Positions 45,727 to 54,900 of a stretch of 64,000 nt of DNA are shown here, one piece after another. How positions within the stretch are numbered: the stretch's first letter is position 1; every line of letters begins with the position of its first letter. Origin of the DNA: Erysipelotrichaceae bacterium (GTDB lineage Bacteria; Bacillota_I; Bacilli_A; Erysipelotrichales; Erysipelotrichaceae); contig JAFQZR010000019.1 in the NCBI GenBank assembly GCA_017405785.1, positions 1-64,000 on the forward strand. Reading direction: 5' to 3'. The notes under the pieces are model-generated. The model saw only the letters and a list, made by a program, of their open reading frames with translations. It did no database searches and was not told where the DNA came from. The translations under genes and the position numbers were made by a program.

Positions 45727-45874
45727 ATTTTTTCTCCTTATGAGTAGTCATCTTATTGCAGCGAGGGCAATACTTCTTGACTTCCATTTTTTCTGGATGT
45801 TTTCTCTTATTACGACTGCCTAAGTAGTTTTCTTCGCCACAGACTGTACACTTGAAAATCAGGTTTTCTCTCAC
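45725..45874 (-). CDS. rpmG: 50S ribosomal protein L33 (zinc-binding form)
   Basis: This 49-residue protein starts at GTG with GGAGG eight bases upstream: MRENLIFKCTVCGEENYLG, ending KKYCPRCNKMTTHKEKK. The two CxxC pairs mark the zinc-binding C+ paralogue. Basic residues in the middle (SRNKRKHPEKMEVKK) are typical. It has its own promoter (45907-45936) and a hairpin at its end. Bacillota often have additional rpmG copies elsewhere, including next to secE; whether this is the only one cannot be said from this window. Confidence 0.93.
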   Translation of the reverse strand: MRENLIFKCTVCGEENYLGSRNKRKHPEKMEVKKYCPRCNKMTTHKEKK

Positions 45875-45906
45875 GTTACATCCCTCCATTTTTTGTATGC
45901 TTTAGT

Positions 45907-45936
45907 ATCATACCACATTCCCGCGCCATAATACAA
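45907..45936 (-). promoter_or_regulatory. Promoter of rpmG
   Basis: -35 TTGTAT (45936-45931), an 18-base spacer and -10 TATGAT (45912-45907), with TGG just before the -10 giving an extended -10. It diverges from the ispG promoter 40 bases away. Confidence 0.65.
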
Positions 45937-45976
45937 TAGTTTTGTTAAGTTCTTTTTTATTATAGTCTATTTGTCT

Positions 45977-46005
45977 TTAACAGGAGCTTTCATATTTTGT
46001 ATAAT
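45977..46005 (+). promoter_or_regulatory. Promoter of ispG
   Basis: -35 TTAACA (45977-45982), a 17-base spacer and -10 TATAAT (46000-46005). The -10 ends 19 bases before the chosen start codon, so the leader is short and begins just before the GAGGT ribosome-binding site. Confidence 0.75.
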
Positions 46006-46024
46006 GTCTGTGAGGTATCTTATC

Positions 46025-47098
46025 ATGAACAAAAGAACGCAGACCAGAGCGATAAAAGTCGGCAGCCTGACCATAGGCGGATTCGATAACGTCATCATTC
46101 AGTCAATGACCAACACTCCTACCAAGGATATAGAGGCCACCGTCAGTCAGATAAATCAGCTGGCCGGTATCGGCTGTCAGCTGATCAGAGTGGCTGTCCT
46201 GGATGAACAGGATGCTCTGGCAATAAAACAGATAACGGAAAGAATCAGCATTCCACTTGTGGCTGATATTCATTTCAATTACAGACTGGCTTTACTGGCC
46301 ATAGAAAACGGCGCTGCCAAGGTCAGGATCAATCCGGGTAACATCGGCTCAGAAGAGAATGTGAAGGCAGTTGTCGAGAAGTGCCGTGAATACGGCATAC
46401 CTATCAGAATCGGCATCAACAGCGGTTCCCTGGAAAAGGAACTCTATGAAAAATACGGCAGATGCTGTCCGGAAGCGATGATCGAGAGCGCTCAGAAGCA
46501 CATCGACATTCTGGAAGACCTGGATTTCCATGACATCTGTCTTTCCTTCAAGTCTTCCAATGTCCCTATAACCATTGATACCTACAGACTGGCAGCCGAA
46601 AGATGGAACTACCCTCTTCATCTGGGGCTTACCGAAGCCGGAACCAAGGATTACAGCCTGATAAAGTCATCAGCGGCCCTTGGTGCCCTGCTGCACGAAG
46701 GCATTGGAGATACTCTCAGGATATCAATCTCCGATGACTGCCGTCATGAAGTGGAAGCTGCCAAGAAGCTTCTTAAGGCTTTTGATCTTATTCATAACGT
46801 GCCGGATCTGATCAGCTGTCCTACCTGCGGCCGAACCCAGTATGACGTGCTGCCGTTAATGAAGGAAATGGAAGAATTTCTGACCACGGTACACGCTGAC
46901 ATCAAAGTAGCGGTCATGGGATGCGCCGTTAACGGTCCGGGTGAAGCCCGAGATGCCGACATCGGCGTGGCCGGAGGCTATAAGGAAGCCCTGCTGTTCA
47001 GACACGGTGAGATAATCCGCAAGATACCACAGGATGAGATATCCTCTGTCCTGAAGCGGGAAATACTGGCCTTAGCCAGCGAAATGAAACAAAGTTAG
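46025..47098 (+). CDS. ispG: 4-hydroxy-3-methylbut-2-enyl diphosphate synthase (IspG/GcpE)
   Basis: This 357-residue cytosolic iron-sulfur enzyme makes HMBPP in the MEP pathway of isoprenoid synthesis. The TIM-barrel half begins RAIKVGSLTIGG and contains IIQSMTNTPT and VADIHFNYRLAL. The C-terminal half has the [4Fe-4S] ligands SCPTCGRTQ (two Cys), GCAVNGPGEA (third Cys) and the Glu of the same motif. The ATG at 46025 (MNKRTQTRAIKVG) has GAGGT eight bases upstream; the open frame begins 18 codons earlier but that would place the start before the -10. It is alone on the plus strand among minus-strand operons and is closed by a bidirectional terminator shared with rbfA. Confidence 0.96.
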   Translation: MNKRTQTRAIKVGSLTIGGFDNVIIQSMTNTPTKDIEATVSQINQLAGIGCQLIRVAVLDEQDALAIKQITERISIPLVADIHFNYRLALLAIENGAAKVRINPGNIGSEENVKAVVEKCREYGIPIRIGINSGSLEKELYEKYGRCCPEAMIESAQKHIDILEDLDFHDICLSFKSSNVPITIDTYRLAAERWNYPLHLGLTEAGTKDYSLIKSSAALGALLHEGIGDTLRISISDDCRHEVEAAKKLLKAFDLIHNVPDLISCPTCGRTQYDVLPLMKEMEEFLTTVHADIKVAVMGCAVNGPGEARDADIGVAGGYKEALLFRHGEIIRKIPQDEISSVLKREILALASEMKQS

Positions 47099-47101
47099 TA
47101 A

Positions 47102-47129
47102 AAGACCGGGAATCAGTTTTCCCGGTCTT
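47102..47129. terminator. Shared bidirectional terminator between ispG and rbfA
   Basis: An 11-bp stem, AAGACCGGGAA/TTCCCGGTCTT, with a 6-nt loop starts 4 bases after the ispG stop. It overlaps the last codons and stop of rbfA. CTTCTTTTC follows on plus and TTTACTAAC on minus. Confidence 0.82.
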
Positions 47130-47481
47130 CTTTTCTGTTAAGCTCGTTTATAATGCTTTCAATGCGGTTGCCTGTTTCCAGGGATTCATCAAGCAGGAAG
47201 GTCAGTTCCGGGCACTTTCTGGTGTCCAGATGCTTGCTGACATAGTTTCTGATACGGCCTTTGGCCTTATCCAGAGTTCTTAAGCCTGCTTCGTTTCTTT
47301 CCTGTTTGCCTAAGAAGGTCACATAGACCTTGGCAAAGGACAGATCGTTGCTGACGGAAACGTCAGTGACGGTCACAAAGCCGATCTTAGGATCGTTCAG
47401 TTCGGTTGTTAACAGTTCAGAAACACATCTTTTGATGATGGAGGCAACTCTTTCACTTTTAAGACTTGCTTTTCTGCCCAT
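47113..47481 (-). CDS. rbfA: Ribosome-binding factor A
   Basis: At 122 residues this is the KH-fold 30S maturation factor: RVASIIKRCVSELLTTELNDPKIGFVTVTDVSVSNDLSFAKVYVTF and the C-terminal DTRKCPELTFLLDESLETGNRIESII, all typical. It acts late in 16S rRNA processing, close to helix 1. It directly follows infB (one base between stop and start) as the last gene of the rimP-nusA-ylxR-infB-rbfA operon. Its stop codon and last codons lie inside the terminator stem. The ylxP gene often found between infB and rbfA is absent. Confidence 0.96.
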   Translation of the reverse strand: MGRKASLKSERVASIIKRCVSELLTTELNDPKIGFVTVTDVSVSNDLSFAKVYVTFLGKQERNEAGLRTLDKAKGRIRNYVSKHLDTRKCPELTFLLDESLETGNRIESIINELNRKEDREN

Positions 47482-47482
47482 G

Positions 47483-49318
47483 CTAATTCTCCTTTACTTC
47501 CTGATCCTCGAAGGCTTCGATGACGTCACCTTCCTTGATGTCATTGTACTTTTCAATGGTCAGGCCGCATTCATATCCGGCGCTGACTTCCTTGACATTG
47601 TCCTTGAATCTCTGTAATGAACCCAGATTACCGGTATAGACAACAACACCTTCTCTGATGAGTCTGATCTTGCAGTCTCTCTTGATAACACCGTCATCGA
47701 CCATGCATCCGGCAATGGTACCGACCTTGGAAACCTTGAAGAGCTGCTTGACAGTAGCCTGTCCGATGACAACTTCTTCATATACCGGTGCCAGCATACC
47801 CTTCATCATCATTTCCAGCTCTTCCAGAGCCTTGTAGATGATGTTGTGCAGTCTGATTGATACACCGCTTTCCTCAGCCAGTTTCTTGACTACAGCCGTC
47901 GGTCTGACGTTGAAGCCGTAGATGATGGCGTTGGAAGCACTTGCCAGCATGATGTCGCTTTCGGAGATCGCACCGGCTGTTGCTCTGATTACATTGGTTC
48001 TGACATCGCCGACCTGCAGTTTCTCCATGGAGCTTCTGACAGCTTCAGCGGAACCGTTGACATCTGCCTTGATGATGATGTTTATCTCCTGCAGAGAACC
48101 CTCCTTGATGGCGTCAGCCAGATCATCGATGGTACCGACATTGGTCCTTCTCTCAGCTTCGATCTTGGCCTGAGCTCTCTCGGCTGCGATCTTTCTGGCC
48201 CGCTTTTCAGAGGTAAATACCTTAAACAGGTCACCGGCTTCCGGAACGTTGTCCAGACCGATGATCTCCACAGGTGTTGACGGCTTGGCGGAAGTGATCT
48301 CCATGCCCTTGTCGTCAGTCATCTTTCTGATACGTCCGACACAGCTGCCGCAGACGACCATATCGCCTGTATGCAGCGTACCGTTCTGTACCAGTAAGGT
48401 AGCTACGGCGCCTCTGCCCTTATCGAGTTTGGCTTCTACGACCGTACCGGTCGCATTTTTATGAGGGTTGGCTTTCAGTTCCATCATTTCAGCCTGTAAC
48501 AGAATCATTTCCAGCAGGTTGTCAATACCGATTCCCTGCTTGGCACTCATCTTGGCAAACATGGTTGACCCGCCCCATTCTTCCGGCATCAGATCATAGT
48601 CTGCCAGTTCACTGTAGACCTTGTCGATGTTGGCGTTGTGTTTGTCGATCTTGTTGACGGCAACGATCATCGGAACACCGGCTGCTCTGGAGTGGTCGAT
48701 GGCTTCCTTGGTCTGCGGCATGACACCGTCATCCGCTGCTACCACGATGACGACGATGTCAGTCATCTTGGCACCTCTGGCTCTCATGGCTGTGAAGGCT
48801 TCATGACCCGGAGTATCCAGGAAAGTGACCTTCTGGCCCTTGACATCGACCTGATAGGCACCGATGTGCTGAGTAATGCCGCCGAATTCCGATTCGGTAA
48901 CATGGCTTCTTCTGATGTTGTCCAGCAAGGTGGTCTTGCCATGGTCAACGTGACCCATGATGGTTACGACCGGAGCTCTGAGCTCCAGATCTTCAGGGTT
49001 ATCCTCTTCTTCATCCTGAAGAGAGAATTCCTCCTGAGGTTCTTCCTTGGTGATGTTGATGTTATACTGCATGGCGATCAGCTGGATCAGATCATCGTCC
49101 AGTACCGCATTAATGGTAACCATCTTACCCATCATGAATAAGAATTTAATGATCTCGGCCGGCGATTTGTTGATCTTGCTGGCCAGTTCCTTAACAGTGA
49201 TGCCATCCTGGTATGTACAATCCTTTACCGCTTCACTTGTATGAGGCTGATAATTCTCGTTATCCGGCCTTCTGTTTCTGTTGTTATTGTTTTTGCGATT
49301 GGTATTCTTCTTTGCCAT
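47483..49318 (-). CDS. infB: Translation initiation factor IF-2, short form
   Basis: This 611-residue GTPase brings initiator tRNA to the ribosome. The basic N-terminus ([22 protein letters not shown]) is short, followed by one IF2_N domain ([31 protein letters not shown]). The G domain has GHVDHGKTT (about 119), [12 protein letters not shown] and SAKQG; domains II-IV end with the fMet-tRNA-binding C2 region. Most Bacillota have longer N-termini, so this is a compact version. AAGGTGG lies upstream of the ATG. It sits between ylxR and rbfA; the ylxQ gene usually present before infB is missing. Confidence 0.96.
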   Translation of the reverse strand: MAKKNTNRKNNNNRNRRPDNENYQPHTSEAVKDCTYQDGITVKELASKINKSPAEIIKFLFMMGKMVTINAVLDDDLIQLIAMQYNINITKEEPQEEFSLQDEEEDNPEDLELRAPVVTIMGHVDHGKTTLLDNIRRSHVTESEFGGITQHIGAYQVDVKGQKVTFLDTPGHEAFTAMRARGAKMTDIVVIVVAADDGVMPQTKEAIDHSRAAGVPMIVAVNKIDKHNANIDKVYSELADYDLMPEEWGGSTMFAKMSAKQGIGIDNLLEMILLQAEMMELKANPHKNATGTVVEAKLDKGRGAVATLLVQNGTLHTGDMVVCGSCVGRIRKMTDDKGMEITSAKPSTPVEIIGLDNVPEAGDLFKVFTSEKRARKIAAERAQAKIEAERRTNVGTIDDLADAIKEGSLQEINIIIKADVNGSAEAVRSSMEKLQVGDVRTNVIRATAGAISESDIMLASASNAIIYGFNVRPTAVVKKLAEESGVSIRLHNIIYKALEELEMMMKGMLAPVYEEVVIGQATVKQLFKVSKVGTIAGCMVDDGVIKRDCKIRLIREGVVVYTGNLGSLQRFKDNVKEVSAGYECGLTIEKYNDIKEGDVIEAFEDQEVKEN

Positions 49319-49340
49319 ATCTGCACCACCTTTCTGTTGG

Positions 49341-49592
49341 TTAAATCTGCTTTAACAGTTCCTCGTATACTTCATCAGGAATCTCAGTCTCAAGTATCCT
49401 GTTGAGTATCTTTTTCTTCTTAGCCAGGGCTATTACTTCCGCGTCTTTCTTCAGGTAAGCACCGTGGCCGTTTTTCTTACCTGTCGGATCAACAACGATC
49501 TCGTTTTCCGGAGTTCTGACCACACGGATCAGTTCATTCTTCGGGAAACGCTCGTTGGTGACGACGCATTTACGCATCGGAATCTTACGCAT
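49341..49592 (-). CDS. ylxR: YlxR-family RNA-binding/nucleoid-associated protein
   Basis: At 83 residues this is a typical YlxR (DUF448): [26 protein letters not shown], then [17 protein letters not shown], the family's GRGAYL-like signature here as GHGAYL. The family binds RNA, and work in Bacillus links it to transcription of many genes and to RNase P. It starts two bases after nusA and precedes infB in the standard operon order. Confidence 0.94.
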   Translation of the reverse strand: MRKIPMRKCVVTNERFPKNELIRVVRTPENEIVVDPTGKKNGHGAYLKKDAEVIALAKKKKILNRILETEIPDEVYEELLKQI

Positions 49593-49594
49593 TT

Positions 49595-51289
49595 CTATTC
49601 CTCATCGTCATAGTAATCATCGTAGTCATCGTAATCGATGTCTTCATCATACCAGTGCTCTTCATCATCATTGTTGAATTCTTCAAGTTCTTCTTCAGTG
49701 TATTCAGGCTTGATGAGGTATTCCTGGTTCTTGAGTTCTTCAAGCTTTCTTCTGAGTTCGGCTTCTTCTTCAGCTTCCTTGGTATTCTTCTTGCGCTTGC
49801 TGGTTGAAGTCTGAGTCTGGCTCTTCTTGGCATCAGCCAGTTCTTCATACTTGGAAACATATTCGCTGGCCTTTTCCAGTTTCGGCTTTCTCTTTTTGAC
49901 AGTCTCGGCTACCGGCTCTTCCTCTTCAACAGGTGTTGACTGTTCAACAGGCTCAGCAACCGGTTCTTCCTTGACTTCAACTGGTTCTTCAACCGGTTCA
50001 GTGATTTCAACAGGTTCACTGATGATTTCTTCTGCAGGCTTGATTTCCTCAACAGCTTCTTCGGCAGCCTTCTTGGCAGCTTCCTCAGCAGCCTTGGCAG
50101 CCTCTTCAGCGGCCTTTTCTTCTTCGATTCTCTTTAATTCATCGAGAGCTCTCTGCTTGCGTAAAGCTTCTTCCTTGGCAGCGAAGGCCTGTGATTCAGC
50201 GAGCCAGTCAATGCCCATGGCATCTACTTCGGACATGCTCTTGATGTCGATCTTGCGGCCTAACAGCTTGCTGGCAAGTCTGGCATTGATACCGCGCTTG
50301 CCGATAGCCTGTGACAGTTTCTCATTGTCAACGACCAGTAACAGTCCGCCGCTTTCACCTACAGGTAAGACACCCATGATCTCAGCCGGCTTCATGATGT
50401 TCTTGATGAATTCAACCAGATTGGCACTCCATTCAACGACATCGATTCTCTCGTCATTGTTGGAATATCTGGTGATCTCTTCCAGAACGTCTCTGACTCT
50501 GGCACCCTGATGACCGATGCAGGAACCGACAGCGTCAACGTTAGGGTTGCGTGAATAGACAGCCATCTTGGTTCTTTCGCCTGCTTCTCTGGCGATGGCC
50601 TTCACTTCAACGGTACCGTCATAGATTTCAGTTATAGAGGTTTCAAACAGTCTTTTGACCAGATTGGCACTGGCACGTGAGACGATGACCTGAGCACCCT
50701 TGGTCTCCTTGGCTACTGACTTGATCAGAACTCTGATTCTCTGACCGTCCTTGAGGTTTTCATAAGGGATCTGTTCGCTCTTCGGCATCATGGCCAGAGT
50801 CTTGTCCAGCTGAATGAGAGTATACTTATCTTCAACAGTCTGAACGGTACCCCAGGTAATGTCGTCGATCTTGTCGCTGTATTCATCGTAGACGATCTGC
50901 TTGCTGGCTTCCTTGATCTTCTGCAGCATGACGTTCTTGGCCAGTGATACGGTGGCACGGCCGAAATCGGCGATGCTTACCGCTTCTTCCAGAACATCCC
51001 CTACCTGGATGTCAGGCTTGATTTCCTGAGCATCTTCCAGGGAGATCTCTATCTCGTCATCTTCAACTTCAGTATCGATGACCTTACGCTGCTGATAGAC
51101 ATCCATCTTGCCGTCAGGATGCAGTTCGACTCTTACTTCAGCGTCCGGGCAGTTGATGTGCTTGCGGTAAGCCTTGACGATGGCTTCCTTTAAAGCTTCC
51201 TGGAACACTTCCTGCGGAATCAGCTTATTGCTGACTATCTCACCCCATGCTTCATCAAGTGATGGTGTGTTGTCTTTCTTTGTTCTCAT
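49595..51289 (-). CDS. nusA: Transcription termination/antitermination factor NusA with a long acidic C-terminal tail
   Basis: The 564-residue protein has the NusA N-terminal RNA polymerase-binding domain (1-130), S1 domain (about 135-200, VLEEAVSIADFGRATVSL upstream), and KH1/KH2 (GSCIGHQGARVRDVLEEI; QAIGKRGINARLASKL). These end near residue 365, where Bacillus NusA stops. The extra 200 residues are a charged helical segment (AAEEAAKAAEEAAKKAAEEAVEE), an EPVEEPVEV-rich stretch, a Lys-rich patch (KRKKNTKEAEE) and a very acidic end (DYDDYDDYYDDEE). The Glu/Pro/Val stretch is similar in style to the 1635-aa acidic protein. NusA modulates pausing and termination. AGGAG lies seven bases upstream. 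Confidence 0.95.
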   Translation of the reverse strand: MRTKKDNTPSLDEAWGEIVSNKLIPQEVFQEALKEAIVKAYRKHINCPDAEVRVELHPDGKMDVYQQRKVIDTEVEDDEIEISLEDAQEIKPDIQVGDVLEEAVSIADFGRATVSLAKNVMLQKIKEASKQIVYDEYSDKIDDITWGTVQTVEDKYTLIQLDKTLAMMPKSEQIPYENLKDGQRIRVLIKSVAKETKGAQVIVSRASANLVKRLFETSITEIYDGTVEVKAIAREAGERTKMAVYSRNPNVDAVGSCIGHQGARVRDVLEEITRYSNNDERIDVVEWSANLVEFIKNIMKPAEIMGVLPVGESGGLLLVVDNEKLSQAIGKRGINARLASKLLGRKIDIKSMSEVDAMGIDWLAESQAFAAKEEALRKQRALDELKRIEEEKAAEEAAKAAEEAAKKAAEEAVEEIKPAEEIISEPVEITEPVEEPVEVKEEPVAEPVEQSTPVEEEEPVAETVKKRKPKLEKASEYVSKYEELADAKKSQTQTSTSKRKKNTKEAEEEAELRRKLEELKNQEYLIKPEYTEEELEEFNNDDEEHWYDEDIDYDDYDDYYDDEE

Positions 51290-51299
51290 ACCTTAACTC

Positions 51300-51758
51300 C
51301 TATAACTTAACAGCGATTCTGACAAATCTGATGTTGTCCTTCCGTATTTCCGCTGTCTTTTTCCTTGTCTTATCCATATACTCGACAGTGATGTTTTCCT
51401 CATCGCTGCCTGTCAGTGTGCCTTCGAGCTGATCTAATCCCTTGGTCGGATTCTTCAGTTCCACATGAATGTAGGTTCCTGCCAGCTCATCAAGTTCAGC
51501 GATGGTCAGTTCCCTTTCCGCTCCGAATGAGCAGACATCCAGATTGTAGGCACTGTCAGAGAAATCCATCTCATCCAGCAGTTTTGACAAATCCCGGGAA
51601 ACCAGTGCACAGGTATCCATGTCCATTGACCCGTCTGCCTTCATGATCTTCACTTCCAGTGTACCGGTCTTCCCCGGGATCCAGCGTATCTCATGCTTGG
51701 TAATGCCGAATCTCTCGAAGATGACACTGGCTTTTCTGCTTAATTCACTTAATTCCAT
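51300..51758 (-). CDS. rimP: Ribosome maturation factor RimP
   Basis: This 152-residue factor for early 30S assembly has an N-terminal alpha/beta domain (LEVKIMKADGSMDMDTCALVSRDLSKLLDEM) and the motif YNLDVCSFGAERELT, which matches the family's YxLEVSSPGxxRxL. A C-terminal Sm-like barrel (YIHVELKNPTKGLDQLEGTLTGSDEENITVEYMDKTRKKT) follows. It heads the rimP-nusA-ylxR-infB-rbfA operon, with GGAGG close upstream, a promoter at 51815-51843 and a leader hairpin. Confidence 0.95.
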   Translation of the reverse strand: MELSELSRKASVIFERFGITKHEIRWIPGKTGTLEVKIMKADGSMDMDTCALVSRDLSKLLDEMDFSDSAYNLDVCSFGAERELTIAELDELAGTYIHVELKNPTKGLDQLEGTLTGSDEENITVEYMDKTRKKTAEIRKDNIRFVRIAVKL

Positions 51759-51781
51759 GTGTCCTCCAAAGCATTAATTAA

Positions 51782-51843
51782 GGAGTGGCTTAACCACTCC
51801 CTGTTACGCTATATATATTACTTTAAAACTTTTTCAATTGCAA
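51782..51843 (-). promoter_or_regulatory. Promoter and leader hairpin of the rimP-nusA-infB operon
   Basis: -35 TTGCAA (51843-51838), a 17-base spacer and -10 TAATAT (51820-51815). The RNA should begin near 51808 and almost at once forms the hairpin GGAGUGG/CCACUCC (51800-51782, 5-nt loop), followed by UUAAUUAAUG before the rimP ribosome-binding site. The hairpin could be a leader regulatory or stability element. Confidence 0.6.
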
Positions 51844-51882
51844 TACCCAAAAAACACAGTTTTCACAAATTCGTTTTCCATG

Positions 51883-51908
51883 AAAAAAGCGTTGTCAAAC
51901 GCTTTTTT
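51883..51908 (-). terminator. Intrinsic terminator overlapping the polC stop codon
   Basis: Stem AAAAAAGCGTT/AACGCTTTTTT with a 4-nt loop includes the polC stop codon (51907-51909) on its upstream side. The last T run is partly in the stem. Confidence 0.88.
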
Positions 51909-54900
51909 ACATGAATGAGAACAGCGACAGCTGATCTTCTTCGTTAAGATCTTTGAGCACGCCCATTCTTTCCAGGGTCGCCATCTGCGTATTGTTGAGG
52001 ATCGTTCTTTTCTGCAGATCTTCCTTGGAATGGAACGGTCTTTCTTCCCTGGCTCTGATGACGCTGGTGGCAACGTTGGCCCCTAAGCCGTCAACACAGC
52101 TGAAGGAAGGAACGATTTTCTTAGGATCATCCGGATCAACTGTAAAGCGGGTCGCGTCCGATTTTTCCAGGGAGATGTTGGCGAAGCTGTAGCCGCGCAG
52201 ATACATTTCCCAGGCCGTCTCCAGAGTGCCTTCCAGAGCCTTTTCCTTGGTTGATACCGCATTCTTGTTGGTATCGATCTTGCGTCTGATCTCCATCAGA
52301 CGGTTACGGATGGCTTCCTCGCCCTTCACCATTGTTTCGATCTCATAGGCTTCACAGCGGCAGCTGAAGAAAGCAGCATAGTATTCTGCCGGATAGTAGA
52401 CCTTCCACCAGGCAATGCGGACAGCCATCATGACATAGGCAACCGCATGGGCTTTCGGGAACATGTAGGCGATCTTCAGACAGGAATCAATGTACCATTC
52501 AGGAACATCGTGATCTCTCATATCCTTGATCCAGTCGCCGGTCAGACCTTTGCCCTTTCTGACCTTCTCCATGATATCGAAGGATTCCTTAGGATCCAGA
52601 CCGCGGGAAATCAGATAGGTCATGATATCATCACGGCAGGCAATAACATCGTTCAGGGTAAGTCCCCTGTTATCGATCAGGTCTTCGGCGTTGTTGGCCC
52701 AGACGTTGGTACCGTGAGTCAGACCGGACAGAGCTACCAGTTCGGCGAAGGTCGTCGGCTTGGTCTTGTCTAGAATGTGACGGTTGTTATGAGTGCCGAA
52801 TTCCGGCAGTCCTGCAGCCCCGTTTTTCTCCGGATAGATGCCGTCAGGATCGTTTATGTTCAGTGCTTCGATGCTGCTGAACAGGGAGATGGCCTTAGGG
52901 TCATTCATCGGAATGCTCTTAGGATCCACACCGGTATACAGCTGCAGCAGACGCACAGCGGTTGGGTCAACATGGCCCAGGATGTCCAGTTTCAGAATGT
53001 TGTCATGCAGATCGGAGAAGGCAAAGTGCGTGGTCTTCCAGTCCGCAAACGGGTCATTGGCCGGATACTGGACCGGAGTGAAGTCATGGACTTCTTTCTC
53101 CTTAGGAATGACTACGATGCCTCCCGGATGCTGGCCGGTCGTTCTCTTGACATCCTTGCATAACTGCGCCAGCAGTTCCTGATAGGCATTGGAGAATACC
53201 GGTCTTCCTTCCCGGTTAAGCAGGCCCTTGTCTTCACAATAGCCCTTGACATAACCGAAGGCTGTCTTCTCGGCAACGGTACCGATGGTACCGGCACGGT
53301 AAGTGTATTCTTCACCGAAGATATCTCTTATAAGCAGCTGTGTCTTGTTCTGGTTCTCTTCCGAGAAGTTCAGGTCAATATCAGGAACCTTGTCGCCATG
53401 GAAACCTAAGAAAGTCTCAAACGGAATGGAATGACCGTTGCGGTTCATTGGTGTTCCGCATACCGGACAGTTTTTATCCGGCAGGTCAAAGCCGTTAGCG
53501 TATTCGTTATTGGTAAAGAACTCAGAATGCTTGCAATGCGGACATACATAATGAGGTACCAATGGGTTAACTTCGGTGATGTTGGCCATGGTCGCGATGA
53601 AACTGGAACCGACGGATCCGCGGGAACCGACGATGTAGCCGTCTTCGTTGCTCTTTTTGACCAGCAGATAGGCAATGTAATACTGAACGGAGAAACCGTT
53701 GGTGATTACACTGTTAAGTTCCTTTTCAATACGCTCTCTGACGATGTCCGGTAACGGATCACCGTAGATCTCATGGGCATTCTTATAGATCTCCTTGGTC
53801 AGCAGCTCTTCACAGCCATCGATGGTCGGAGTCATCAGCTTGGTCGGGATCGGATAGATCTTTTCGATCATGTCAGCGATTCTGGCCGGATTGTCAATGA
53901 CGAATTCCTGAGCTCTGTCTCTGATGAAACTGAAGGCTTCCAGCATTTCATTGGTGGTCGGAAGATGCTGATGCGGAGCCGAGAACTTCTTCTGGCGGTC
54001 GCTTCTTAACGGGCATAACGGATGTCTGCCCCCGCCGATACGCTTGGCCATGATATAGACCTCACGGGCGATCTTCTCTTCCGGATTGATATAGTACACG
54101 TCATTGGAAGCGATGATCGGCTTACCCAGTTTATCAGCGATGCGGATAATGGTTGAGACGATCTTCTTCAGACGGTCTTCATCCAGGGAAGTACCCTCTT
54201 CCATTAACGGCCGGTAACATTCCAGCGGCTGCAGTTCAATATAGTCATAAAGCTTCATGCATTCTTCAACTTCTTCATCGGAACGGTTGAAGGCATTCTC
54301 TATAAGTTCACCGTAAAGGTTGCCTGATCCGATCAGCAGGTTTTCCCTTCTCTTGAGGATCTCACGCATGACAATGCGCGGTTCAGCGACCACGTCACTG
54401 TCCGTCTTCTTGGCATCCTTTTTGGCAAAGTATGTCAGATACTTGGTATGAGAAAGTGTTACCAGTTCATATATGGCCTTGATACCTGCCATGTTTCTGG
54501 CCAGTAAGACCACGTTATGGGTAAAGGCTTTCTTGTAGATGTCATCGCCCTGGTTTTCCTGGATCCATCTGAAGGTGGCGTTGTGATAATCAGGAACATC
54601 CTTCAGCATCTTGACCAGGATCTGAGCCAGAACCATGGCATCATAGTCACCGCGGTGAGCGGCTTCATCGTCATAGGCGACGTTATAGTTTTTGGCGATC
54701 TGTCCCAGACGGTAGTACTTGCGGTTTGTAACCACGACCTTGGCCAGGGACAGCGTATCCAGACAGACATTGGTCAGAGGCTTGCGTCCCATTTCAACAA
54801 GTTTCTGATTGAGGAACTTGAAGTCGAAATCGGCGTTGTGCGCTACTATGACCCTGTCTCCGATGAAATCAAGGATCTCATCGATGACATCTTCCAATGG

